Of a stretch of DNA of 17,672 nt, positions 1-6,816 are shown piece after piece. The notes beneath the pieces were generated by a model. It worked only from the letters and a program-made list of their open reading frames with translations. It was not told the DNA's origin and did not search any database. The number at the start of each line of letters is the position of its first letter. Positions within the stretch are counted from its first letter, which is position 1. Origin of the DNA: DATNPX01 sp036702975. Lineage in GTDB: Bacteria; Cyanobacteriota; Vampirovibrionia; Obscuribacterales; Obscuribacteraceae. The DNA is taken from the NCBI GenBank assembly GCA_036702975.1, contig DATNPX010000004.1, positions 1 to 17,672 of the forward strand, in the 5' to 3' direction. The translations under genes were made by a program, and so were the position numbers.

Positions 1-1059
1 CGTCCAACGCTTGTCTTTGTGCTCGACGATGAGGGCGTGCTGCAGTCTTCTGCAGGGAGCAAATGCACGCCCGATCAACTTCTCGCAGCTAGAATGTGCC
101 TTGAGCGCAAGGAGATGTGCAAGATTGGTGCTGACGACGCCCAGGCGCAGGGCATTTACTTGCCGTTAAAAGGCTCGCTTTCAATTATCGGCGTGCTGGC
201 GATCATCGGCTCCGATCTTGATGCGATACCTGATGATCGGGCTCGTTTGCTGGAGATGCTCGCTAACCAGGCTGCCCTCGCCATCGAACGTTCGCTGCAC
301 TGGCAAACCGCAGAGCGGAGAAAAATGATAATGGAAACGATAAAGATGCGAAATGCGTTGCTCAGTTCCGTCTCACACGACCTTCGCACTCCGCTGGCGG
401 CGATTATGGGCGCAGCCAGTGTCTTGCAGGCAGAACCGGCTGCTTCCAATGTCAGTGTAACCAAAGAACTGGCTCAATCTATTTATGGCGAAGCCGATCG
501 ATTAAACAGATTTCTTCGAAATTTACTTGATATGACCAGGCTGGAATCAGGTTCGGTCAGGTTGCGCAAAGAATGGAACAGCGTCGAAGAGTGCTTCGGA
601 GCCGCGATTGGTCGATTGCGTGAGACCCTGGCTCCTTACAAAATTGTCACAAGAATTCCGGCCGATTTGCCACTCATTTACATGGATGCTTTGTTGATTG
701 AACAAGTTCTGTCGAATTTGTTGGACAACGCTGCCAAATATTCCATTGCTGGTACCGAAATTGTGCTGACAGCTGAACTTGCGGACGCCGTTTTGACCGT
801 ATCCGTTTTAAACCACGGGCCCGGCATAGCCGAGGGTGAGGAGGAGAAGATTTTCGATAAATTCTATCGTTCCGGCGCGAACGACACTGTATCTGGTACC
901 GGGCTGGGACTGACGATCTGTCGCAGCATCATTCAATTTCATGGTGGAAAAATCTGGGCTGAGCGTTTACAGGCGAATATGACCCGATTTGTTTTCACAC
1001 TGCCTGCGGCTGAAGAACCCCCTGTTGTTGTTGCCGAAGAGGAGGATACTCTTGGCTGA
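1..1059 (+). CDS. kdpD: KdpD-type sensor histidine kinase, C-terminal part (5' truncated by window edge)
   Basis: The frame is open from base 1, so the gene begins upstream; about 352 residues are visible. It opens with a GAF-like stretch, then a linker helix. The phosphoacceptor region SSVSHDLRTPLAAI has its histidine at 376-378. The ATPase domain follows, with the N box (LSNLLDNAAKYS, about 709-744), a G1 box (NHGPGIAEG, about 811-837) and a G2 box (GTGLGLTICRSII, 895-933). The SHDLRTPLAAIMGAAS form of the H box and the coupled KdpE-like regulator identify KdpD. In known systems KdpD autophosphorylates at the inner membrane in response to low potassium or osmotic stress and passes phosphate to KdpE, which turns on the KdpFABC potassium pump. 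The N-terminal KdpD/Usp domains, the membrane helices and the kdpFABC genes are not in the window. Confidence 0.92.
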   Translation, partial: RPTLVFVLDDEGVLQSSAGSKCTPDQLLAARMCLERKEMCKIGADDAQAQGIYLPLKGSLSIIGVLAIIGSDLDAIPDDRARLLEMLANQAALAIERSLHWQTAERRKMIMETIKMRNALLSSVSHDLRTPLAAIMGAASVLQAEPAASNVSVTKELAQSIYGEADRLNRFLRNLLDMTRLESGSVRLRKEWNSVEECFGAAIGRLRETLAPYKIVTRIPADLPLIYMDALLIEQVLSNLLDNAAKYSIAGTEIVLTAELADAVLTVSVLNHGPGIAEGEEEKIFDKFYRSGANDTVSGTGLGLTICRSIIQFHGGKIWAERLQANMTRFVFTLPAAEEPPVVVAEEEDTLG

Positions 1060-1747
1060 ACCACTTCCGCTGTTGCTGATTGTTGAAGATGAGCCGGAGA
1101 TTCGTCGCTTTCTCCGAGTCAGTTTGACTGCCAGTGGTTATCAGGTCATCGAAGCCACCCGAGGCGATGAGGCACTATCTCTGGTGGCTGAGAGAAAGCC
1201 TCAACTGATAATTCTTGACCTCGGATTGCCAGACACTGACGGCACCGAAGTAGCTCGAAAGATACGAGAATGGTCGCAGGTTCCGATCATCGTTCTTTCT
1301 GCGCGCAATCAAGAATCAGATAAAGTCAGTGCTTTCGAAATTGGCGCTGACGACTATCTGACAAAACCATTTGGCGTTTTCGAATTGTTGGCCCGCATCA
1401 AAGTGGCGCTTCGGCACGCCAACCAGGGCAAAGTTGAGCACGCCACGGCGGTTTATTCAGCCGGTGCAATTCGCGTTGATATGTCAAAGCGTCTCGTTTT
1501 TCTCAATGATGTGGAAGTTCACCTTACGCCCAATGAGTACAAGCTTTTGCTCACCCTCATTCAAAATCCTGGAAAGTTGATCAGCCAGCAGCAACTATTG
1601 CGTGACGTGTGGGGACCAGGCTATGCTAAAGAAGGGCACTACCTGCGGGTCTATATGGGCCAACTACGGCGCAAACTGGAAGCTGATCCAGCCAATCCCA
1701 AACACCTGATCACTGAGCCTGGCTTGGGTTATCGGTTTTGCGAATGA
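1052..1747 (+). CDS. kdpE: KdpE response regulator (receiver plus winged helix)
   Basis: OmpR/PhoB-class regulator of 231 residues. I chose a TTG start at 1052: it is preceded by GGAGG (1041-1045) at 6 nt, overlaps the kdpD stop by 8 nt, and gives a length close to that usual for KdpE. A longer frame from 989 would lie inside kdpD. The receiver shows acidic residues at E12-D13, the phosphoacceptor D56 in LIILDLGLPDTDG, S83 and K105 in DDYLTKPF. The C-terminal winged helix has LTPNEYKLLLTL and the KdpE-typical HYLRVYMGQLRRKLE. It should bind the kdp promoter once phosphorylated by KdpD. The overlapping TTG start implies translational coupling to the kinase. Confidence 0.93.
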   Translation: MAEPLPLLLIVEDEPEIRRFLRVSLTASGYQVIEATRGDEALSLVAERKPQLIILDLGLPDTDGTEVARKIREWSQVPIIVLSARNQESDKVSAFEIGADDYLTKPFGVFELLARIKVALRHANQGKVEHATAVYSAGAIRVDMSKRLVFLNDVEVHLTPNEYKLLLTLIQNPGKLISQQQLLRDVWGPGYAKEGHYLRVYMGQLRRKLEADPANPKHLITEPGLGYRFCE

Positions 1748-1865
1748 GTTGTGCGCTGAGCCTGCCGGTGGTTTGCTTTCGCGGTCACAAATTTAGGGCA
1801 GTGTTTCAGCCCTGCTAATAAAGATTGCCCACGATGACCTGAGACATGGTGCACCTCGAACAATT

Positions 1866-1885
1866 AGACAAAGTTCATTTTGTCT
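1866..1885. other. 7-bp stem inverted repeat in the kdpE downstream spacer
   Basis: AGACAAA (1866-1872) and TTTGTCT (1879-1885) are exact reverse complements around a 6-nt loop. The stem is AT-rich and only TT follows it, so it is a poor intrinsic terminator. It lies 118 nt after kdpE and about 130 nt before the next start, so it could equally be an operator for the downstream gene. Confidence 0.3.
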
Positions 1886-2014
1886 TTCGAATTCCGCCAA
1901 TTAACTGCCCGGCACGCTTCTGCTGATTGGCTTTTCAGACCTAAGCTCATCTTTACGCCTCCTTTACGGTCGTTCGATGTTAGATGGAAATGTGGGAAGC
2001 CGGGAGAAACGCTT

Positions 2015-2596
2015 ATGAAAGTAAAACGCCCCAGAAAATACGACATTGTACTGAGTGGCACACTTAATGGGGGAACCACTCCGCGCGAGATGCTCTGGTC
2101 TGTTCTGAAGGAACGGTCGGTACACAGTGGAATTCTCCGCATTGTTGATCTAGAAAATAAGATCGAAGGAGAGTTCGGAATTTTTCAGGGCACGTTTGTC
2201 GTTGGTGCTGTCATGAAAGGCGGCAAGAAGACTGGTTATGACGCGCTGAAAATTTTGCTTAGTGCCAAAACCGGAACTTACAAGTACATCAATTACATCG
2301 ATCCTTTGCCACCAGACCTCGATAACATCGAGCGCATCCGACTGACTTCATTGATAAGTATATGGCCGAATATGCCGCTGTCTGCTGAAGCTTTGAGCAC
2401 CAAAAATTCGATTAACAGAATGCGCGGTATCACACCTGAAACCGTTAACTCGAAGGAGCGGGAAGCATCACTGATCGATATGAAGGTGATGGAGCAGCTT
2501 CAGGCTTGGGATGAGCGTCATATGCACGTGCGCGCCAAAGCTTTCTGGTCTGCATTTGCTGCGGCATCATGTATAGCCGCGCTCCTGGCTGGGTAA
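2015..2596 (+). CDS. DUF4388-domain protein with C-terminal membrane helix
   Basis: A 193-residue protein. The ATG at 2015 has GGGAG (2002-2006) at 8 nt. The frame runs 45 codons further upstream to a TTG at 1880, but that start has no ribosome-binding site. Residues 11-95 fit the DUF4388 pattern: LSGTL opening, a helix, HSGILRIVD strands, a GEFGIFQGTFVVGAV beta element (phenylalanine/glycine-rich, as in PatA N termini) and a G-x-DALKILL helix. The middle (100-170) is mostly helical and charged. A hydrophobic helix at 176-192 ends the protein almost at its last residue, so it would be tail-anchored with the DUF4388 domain in the cytoplasm. DUF4388 proteins are usually linked to signalling or gliding/twitching regulators; the exact role here is unknown. 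The nearest gene upstream is kdpE, but the 267-nt gap argues for a separate unit. Confidence 0.75.
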   Translation: MKVKRPRKYDIVLSGTLNGGTTPREMLWSVLKERSVHSGILRIVDLENKIEGEFGIFQGTFVVGAVMKGGKKTGYDALKILLSAKTGTYKYINYIDPLPPDLDNIERIRLTSLISIWPNMPLSAEALSTKNSINRMRGITPETVNSKEREASLIDMKVMEQLQAWDERHMHVRAKAFWSAFAAASCIAALLAG

Positions 2597-2620
2597 TAGT
2601 GAATGGCGCCTTCTGCAATT

Positions 2621-2643
2621 CAGTTGTTCAGAATCAGCAACTG
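2621..2643. terminator. Possible weak bidirectional hairpin between convergent genes
   Basis: CAGTTG (2621-2626) pairs with CAACTG (2638-2643) across an 11-nt loop. It lies between the convergent DUF4388 gene and uvrB, where a terminator is expected. There is no T tract on either side, so support is weak. Confidence 0.22.
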
Positions 2644-2644
2644 C

Positions 2645-2723
2645 GACTGTCTCCATTCAAGTTATGACTGTTTCGATTCGAGTTACGACTGTCTTGATTC
2701 GAGTTACGCCTGTCTCGACTTCG
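2645..2723. repeat. 21-bp tandem repeat, about 3.75 copies, spanning the uvrB stop codon
   Basis: Units are at 2645-2665, 2666-2686 and 2687-2707, with a partial copy at 2708-2723. The plus-strand unit is close to GACTGTTTCGATTCGAGTTA plus C. The copy nearest uvrB contains the end of the gene (minus-strand codons for SRQA and a TAA stop). Because 21 is a multiple of three, the next two copies repeat the same frame: tca-aga-cag-tcg-TAA and tcg-aaa-cag-tca-TAA. The most distal copy has lost the stop (tcg-cag). Confidence 0.88.
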
Positions 2724-4749
2724 CGGCCTTTTCTTGCAAAATTTGCAGTTGGTCTCGAATTTCAGCAGCACGTTCGAAATCGAGATTTTTCGCTGCCGTC
2801 TTCATTTCCTTTTCTAGCTTGCGAATGACATTGGCTGCGTTGGTTTTGCGTTTCGATTTTTCGTCATCGCTTTCGTATTTATCTGCTGGTTTGAGGAAGT
2901 CATCGCCTTCCACATTGTAGAAGTCATCAGGCTTTCCGCGCAGCTGTTCGAGCAGCGTGTTGGTGTGCTCTTTAACAATAGTCGTTGGCGTGATGTTGTG
3001 TTCCAGATTGTATGCTTGTTGAATTGCTCGACGGCGTTCCGTTTCACCAATCGCTTTCGCCATTGAATCAGTGGTGCGATCGGCGTACAGAATGACTTTG
3101 CCGTCGACATTTCGAGCTGCTCTACCAATCGTTTGCACAAGCGATCTTTCGGCGCGCAGGAAGCCTTCCTTATCTGCTTCCATAATGGCGACAAGGCTGA
3201 CCTCGGGAAGGTCGAGACCTTCTCTGAGAAGGTTGACGCCTACCAGGACGTCGAATTGTCCCATGCGCAGATCTCGAAGCAACTCGATTCGCTCGAGCGC
3301 GATGATGTCGCTGTGCAACCACTTGACGCGCACGCCAATTTCTTGCAAATATTCGGTCAAATCTTCCGCCATGCGCTTCGTCAGCGTCGTAACGAGCACA
3401 CGCTCTTTACGCGCAGCACGATCTTTGATCTCTTTGATAAGGTCGTCGATCTGTCCTTTGATCGGTCTGATTTCGCAAAGTGGGTCGATCAAGCCGGTTG
3501 GGCGAATGATCTGCTCCACCACGCGTTCGCTCACCTCCAACTCCCAGTTGCCTGGAGTGGCTGATACGAACACGACCTTGCCGACCTTTGCCCAGAACTC
3601 TTCGTGTGTGAGCGGTCTGTTGTCTCGTGCGCACGGAAGTCTGAAGCCGAAGTCTATAAGCGTGTTCTTGCGTGACCTGTCGCCTGCGTACATGCCGTGG
3701 AGCTGTGGCACGGTCACGTGCGATTCATCAATGAATGTGATAAATCCTTCGCGACCATATTTGCGGACGAAGTAATCAATCAGGGTCTGTGGAGGTTGAC
3801 CGGGCAAGCGACCTTCGAGCACTCTGGAATAATTTTCAATGCCGTTGCAGTAGCCAACTTCGTTCAACATCTCGATGTCGAACCGGGTGCGTTGCTTCAA
3901 ACGTTGCGCTTCAACGAGCTTGCCTTGAGAAACCAGTTCGCCGATGCGTTCTTCTAGCTCGATTTCTATCTGAGCGATGGCAGTTTTCAGCTCGAGTTCG
4001 TCTGCAACGTAGTGCTTGGCCGGGTAGATGCGTATCATCTCCGGCAACTCTTCGATCTCCCCGGTGACCGGGTTGACGACTGCAATTCGTTCAATTTCGT
4101 CGCCGAAAAATTCAACGCGAATGACGCGTTCTTCGTACGCCGGATAAACTTCGACGACGTCGCCGCGCGCTCTGAATCTTCCTCGCTCGACAATCATGTC
4201 GTTGCGGTCATAGTGGATGTGTACTAGCGCGCGCAGGAAGTCGTGTCGGTCGAAAATCTGCCCCTTGCGAATCTCGATCGCCGCAGACAAATATCGCTCG
4301 GGAACTCCAAGACCGTATATGCAGCTTACTGAGCCGACTACGATGACGTCTTCTCTTTCCCAGATCGAGCGAGTGGTGGAGTGCCGTAAACGCTCGATTT
4401 CCTGGTTGATGCTTGCTTCTTTTTCGATGAATGTATCGGTGCTCGGAATGTAGGATTCCGGCTGATAGTAGTCGTAATAGCTGATGAAATACTCGACCGA
4501 ATTATTTGGAAAGAAGTCCTTCATCTCATTGCACAACTGCCCTGCCAGCGTCTTGTTGTGCGCCAGCACGAGCGCCGGCATCTGGCACTCCTGAATCAGT
4601 TGCGCCATAGTCATCGTTTTGCCCGAACCCGTAACACCAAGAAGGGTCTGGTACCGGTTGCCTGCCTCGATGCCCTCTTTCAGTTGGGCAATCGCCTTGG
4701 GCTGGTCACCGGCAGGCTTGTGTTTTGAGATGACCTCGAATCGAGCCAT
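2704..4749 (-). CDS. uvrB: UvrB, excinuclease ABC subunit B
   Basis: Full-length (681 residues; about 670 is usual). UvrB is the damage-verifying helicase-like ATPase of nucleotide excision repair: loaded by UvrA, it opens the helix and recruits UvrC. The Walker A motif GVTGSGKT is at residues 38-45. The damage-probing beta-hairpin region is at about 91-116 (YYDYYQPESYIPSTDTFIEK). FIDESH is the DEAD-type Walker B. GVNLLREGLDLPEVSLV and QTIGRAARN are the late helicase motifs. The C-terminal UVR domain (LEKEMKTAAKNLDFERAAEI) binds UvrC. The ATG at 4747-4749 gives the conserved MARFEVIS start, but no good ribosome-binding site is visible. I see no LexA-type box in the 106-nt spacer before it. 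It is the last gene of the leftward run glyS-hydrolase-tatA-uvrB, and its 3' end lies in the 21-bp tandem repeat. Confidence 0.98.
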   Translation of the reverse strand: MARFEVISKHKPAGDQPKAIAQLKEGIEAGNRYQTLLGVTGSGKTMTMAQLIQECQMPALVLAHNKTLAGQLCNEMKDFFPNNSVEYFISYYDYYQPESYIPSTDTFIEKEASINQEIERLRHSTTRSIWEREDVIVVGSVSCIYGLGVPERYLSAAIEIRKGQIFDRHDFLRALVHIHYDRNDMIVERGRFRARGDVVEVYPAYEERVIRVEFFGDEIERIAVVNPVTGEIEELPEMIRIYPAKHYVADELELKTAIAQIEIELEERIGELVSQGKLVEAQRLKQRTRFDIEMLNEVGYCNGIENYSRVLEGRLPGQPPQTLIDYFVRKYGREGFITFIDESHVTVPQLHGMYAGDRSRKNTLIDFGFRLPCARDNRPLTHEEFWAKVGKVVFVSATPGNWELEVSERVVEQIIRPTGLIDPLCEIRPIKGQIDDLIKEIKDRAARKERVLVTTLTKRMAEDLTEYLQEIGVRVKWLHSDIIALERIELLRDLRMGQFDVLVGVNLLREGLDLPEVSLVAIMEADKEGFLRAERSLVQTIGRAARNVDGKVILYADRTTDSMAKAIGETERRRAIQQAYNLEHNITPTTIVKEHTNTLLEQLRGKPDDFYNVEGDDFLKPADKYESDDEKSKRKTNAANVIRKLEKEMKTAAKNLDFERAAEIRDQLQILQEKAAKSRQA

Positions 4750-4855
4750 GTTAAGGTGCTGTCAGCGGTGAAGTGTCCAATGTCAGTCTACACAGCAAAT
4801 GCGCGACTTATACGAACGGCTATGAGAAAAACTTGAAAGGGCGCCGATTAGCGCG

Positions 4856-5128
4856 CTACGACGTAACAGCTTTTTCGTCGGCTGGTGCCTGTGCCTGAGG
4901 CTCACCTGCTGCTGGGGTCGCTGCTGGGGCGCTCGGCGCATGAGCGGCGTCTTTCTTTTCCGACTCGTTGATTCCGGCTTTTACGTCATCTGATACGTCT
5001 GACAGCGCACGTTTGAAGTTGCCAATTCCCTGGCCCAGAGCCTTTCCCAGCTCCGGAACTTTTTTCGGTCCGAAGACCACGAGAACGACGACTCCGATGA
5101 TGGCGATGTCTACTGGACTGCCGAGCAT
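4856..5128 (-). CDS. tatA: TatA/E-family twin-arginine translocase subunit
   Basis: A 90-residue protein with the TatA plan: a short N-terminal membrane helix (5-18), the FGPKKVPEL hinge (19-27), an amphipathic helix with GKALGQGIGNFKRAL (28-42) and a charged, alanine/proline-rich disordered tail. TatA oligomers form the translocation element that exports folded twin-arginine proteins across the inner membrane with TatC. No tatC or tatB lies nearby; single tatA genes away from tatC are common in cyanobacteria-like genomes. The ATG at 5126-5128 has GAGAGG about 8 nt upstream. It lies 94 nt after the secreted hydrolase and 106 nt before uvrB, in the same direction. TatA cannot be told from TatB/E with certainty, but the short length and FGP motif favour TatA. 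Confidence 0.92.
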   Translation of the reverse strand: MLGSPVDIAIIGVVVLVVFGPKKVPELGKALGQGIGNFKRALSDVSDDVKAGINESEKKDAAHAPSAPAATPAAGEPQAQAPADEKAVTS

Positions 5129-5222
5129 ATTCCTTGCCTCTCCGTGTACACACTGACAATCCTAGCACAATAAGTACTGGTCAGGGTTTCAATATTGTTC
5201 ATGGTGTCCTGCGGCGAGCCGG

Positions 5223-6812
5223 TTACTGCTCTTTTTTCGGCACAGGTGGCGGAGGAGGAGGATTGGCGCTGTTGTAGTACAGAGTCAACGGCATGAGGAG
5301 CGGAAAGCTCAGGCTTTTGGCTCTGCGACGGTCCGCCAGTTCAGCGATAGCAGCTTCAACGAGCACATAGTCTTTGGTCGTGCCTTCGCCCTCTAAATAG
5401 TTCGCAATCGTGGAAGCATCGATGGTTGCGTTTGGTTTGTTGTTTGTAAAGTTTTCGCTGTTCATCGTGGTCATTAATGCCGGATAACAGCTTTCCGGAT
5501 TGAGTCGAATCCAGTGAACCTTATGAGCCAGCCAGGCGTTGTACTGCATCGCGATATGAGGATGGTCGGGCTGCTTCTGGAGATGATCGATGTACGTGCC
5601 TACCACTGTGATCATCATGAATGGATAGTCTTTAGCGATCTGCGCATAGTAGGCAGATCCGTCACGGTCTCCGAAAAAAGTTTCGCTTTCACGAAGGGTC
5701 GCCATTCGCTTGGGCCAGGCGATGATGTGTTTGACTTTCTGCTTCGGCGGCGGCTCTGCGGGCGCTCCCTTTGCAGGTTTTTTTGGCGGTGGCTTATGGT
5801 CGTGCTGATGTTCACCTTGCTCGCTGGGATCGGGAACATCGGGCACCCATCGGTCGAACATTTTCATCGTCTGCAATGCGCTGCAAATCTCGGGTGGATA
5901 AATCTGTTTTTCCAGACCTACGTCCATTGCATAGTTGAGAGCAAACTCGGCTGACTCGTCCCAAACGCCGTTCTTGTTCTCATCGAAGTAGAGCACGCCT
6001 GGGACTTCGGGCTCGCCGAGTTTTTTGTGCTCGCCTGAATTGCGGATGACAGCTGGGTCCCACGCTAGTTTTTTCCAATCTACGCTGCAACTGCCGGTGG
6101 CGGCGCTGCCTTGTCTGTAATGTTTGTTGGTTAGCAGATCTTTGGTGCTTCCGAGATTAGGCGGGAAGAAGAGTTGTCCGATTGGGCTTTCATAAAAAAC
6201 CACCCAGTTGACGATCGAATTCAGCTCTGAGGAAAACTTTCCGAGCGTTACCATGGCTATGTTTCCGCCGTTCGACCAGCCTACAAGACCGACGTTTGTG
6301 GTTGCCACTTTTACCGGCATTAGCTCGCCAATAAAATGCCCTTTCGTGTCTGGAATTTTACCGGCGGCGAAAAGTAACACGTCTTTCAGAGCCGTTTGCG
6401 ATTCAGAACCGCGGTAGTCGTAAATGCCGCCCGACTGGAATTTAGGTGAGCCACCACCGGGAAAAGCCATGCGCACTTCAATGAAACCTGCTTGGGCTGC
6501 GTGCATCGTGAAGGTCAAGCCATCTGCACCCGCGCCACCAGGGGCGATGACTGCAACCGGGGCACCATCTTTATAACGTGGTTTCTCCGGATAGATCATA
6601 TTTACGGCGATGCCTGCTCCGGGAGCTGCCTGTGACGGTACGTAGGTGCTGACTGATTCTTCCGGCAGAAGCTTTGGTATCTTCAACGTCGCTTCTGGAA
6701 AGTCGCTAGCAGCTCTTGCAGGAACCTGCGCCGGTCCAGACAAAATGGATACCGCGGTGGCGACTCCTAGAATTAATAGCACGGACCTTTTGAGTACTGA
6801 TTTTTTGAGCAT
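5223..6812 (-). CDS. Secreted alpha/beta-hydrolase-like protein with calcium-loop and His/Pro/Lys-rich inserts
   Basis: A 529-residue exported protein. The N terminus (KK and KR, a hydrophobic core at 11-25, likely cleavage after PARA at about 34) is a Sec-type signal peptide with no twin-arginine motif. The body has hydrolase-fold features: VAVIAPGGAGADG (about 87-98) as an oxyanion-hole strand, and GLVGWSNGGN with the nucleophile elbow GWSNG centred on S180. HLQKQPDHPHI (410-420) is a candidate region for the catalytic histidine. Between these lie DENKNGVWD (277-285), which resembles a calcium-binding loop, and a low-complexity linker (about 334-361) rich in His, Pro and Lys. The C terminus ends in a proline run. 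The substrate is unknown; peptidase or esterase are both possible. Its ATG lies 4 nt after the glyS stop with no clear ribosome-binding site, which suggests coupling to glyS. Confidence 0.75.
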   Translation of the reverse strand: MLKKSVLKRSVLLILGVATAVSILSGPAQVPARAASDFPEATLKIPKLLPEESVSTYVPSQAAPGAGIAVNMIYPEKPRYKDGAPVAVIAPGGAGADGLTFTMHAAQAGFIEVRMAFPGGGSPKFQSGGIYDYRGSESQTALKDVLLFAAGKIPDTKGHFIGELMPVKVATTNVGLVGWSNGGNIAMVTLGKFSSELNSIVNWVVFYESPIGQLFFPPNLGSTKDLLTNKHYRQGSAATGSCSVDWKKLAWDPAVIRNSGEHKKLGEPEVPGVLYFDENKNGVWDESAEFALNYAMDVGLEKQIYPPEICSALQTMKMFDRWVPDVPDPSEQGEHQHDHKPPPKKPAKGAPAEPPPKQKVKHIIAWPKRMATLRESETFFGDRDGSAYYAQIAKDYPFMMITVVGTYIDHLQKQPDHPHIAMQYNAWLAHKVHWIRLNPESCYPALMTTMNSENFTNNKPNATIDASTIANYLEGEGTTKDYVLVEAAIAELADRRRAKSLSFPLLMPLTLYYNSANPPPPPPVPKKEQ

Positions 6813-6816
6813 TGGT

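Noticed and set aside
1795..1813. AGGGC/GCCCT hairpin after kdpE as a terminator
   Set aside because: Only a 5-bp stem and no T tract follows.
1880..2014. Upstream extension of the DUF4388 gene to a TTG at 1880
   Set aside because: No ribosome-binding site, the added 45 residues do not look like part of the domain, and the ATG at 2015 has GGGAG at good spacing.
3071..4453. Several open frames on the plus strand opposite uvrB (up to 234 codons)
   Set aside because: They are antisense shadows of a strongly conserved gene and have arginine/serine-rich compositions with no recognisable motifs.
4750..4855. LexA/SOS box before uvrB
   Set aside because: I looked for CTGT-N8-ACAG and GAAC-N4-GTTC type sites and saw none.
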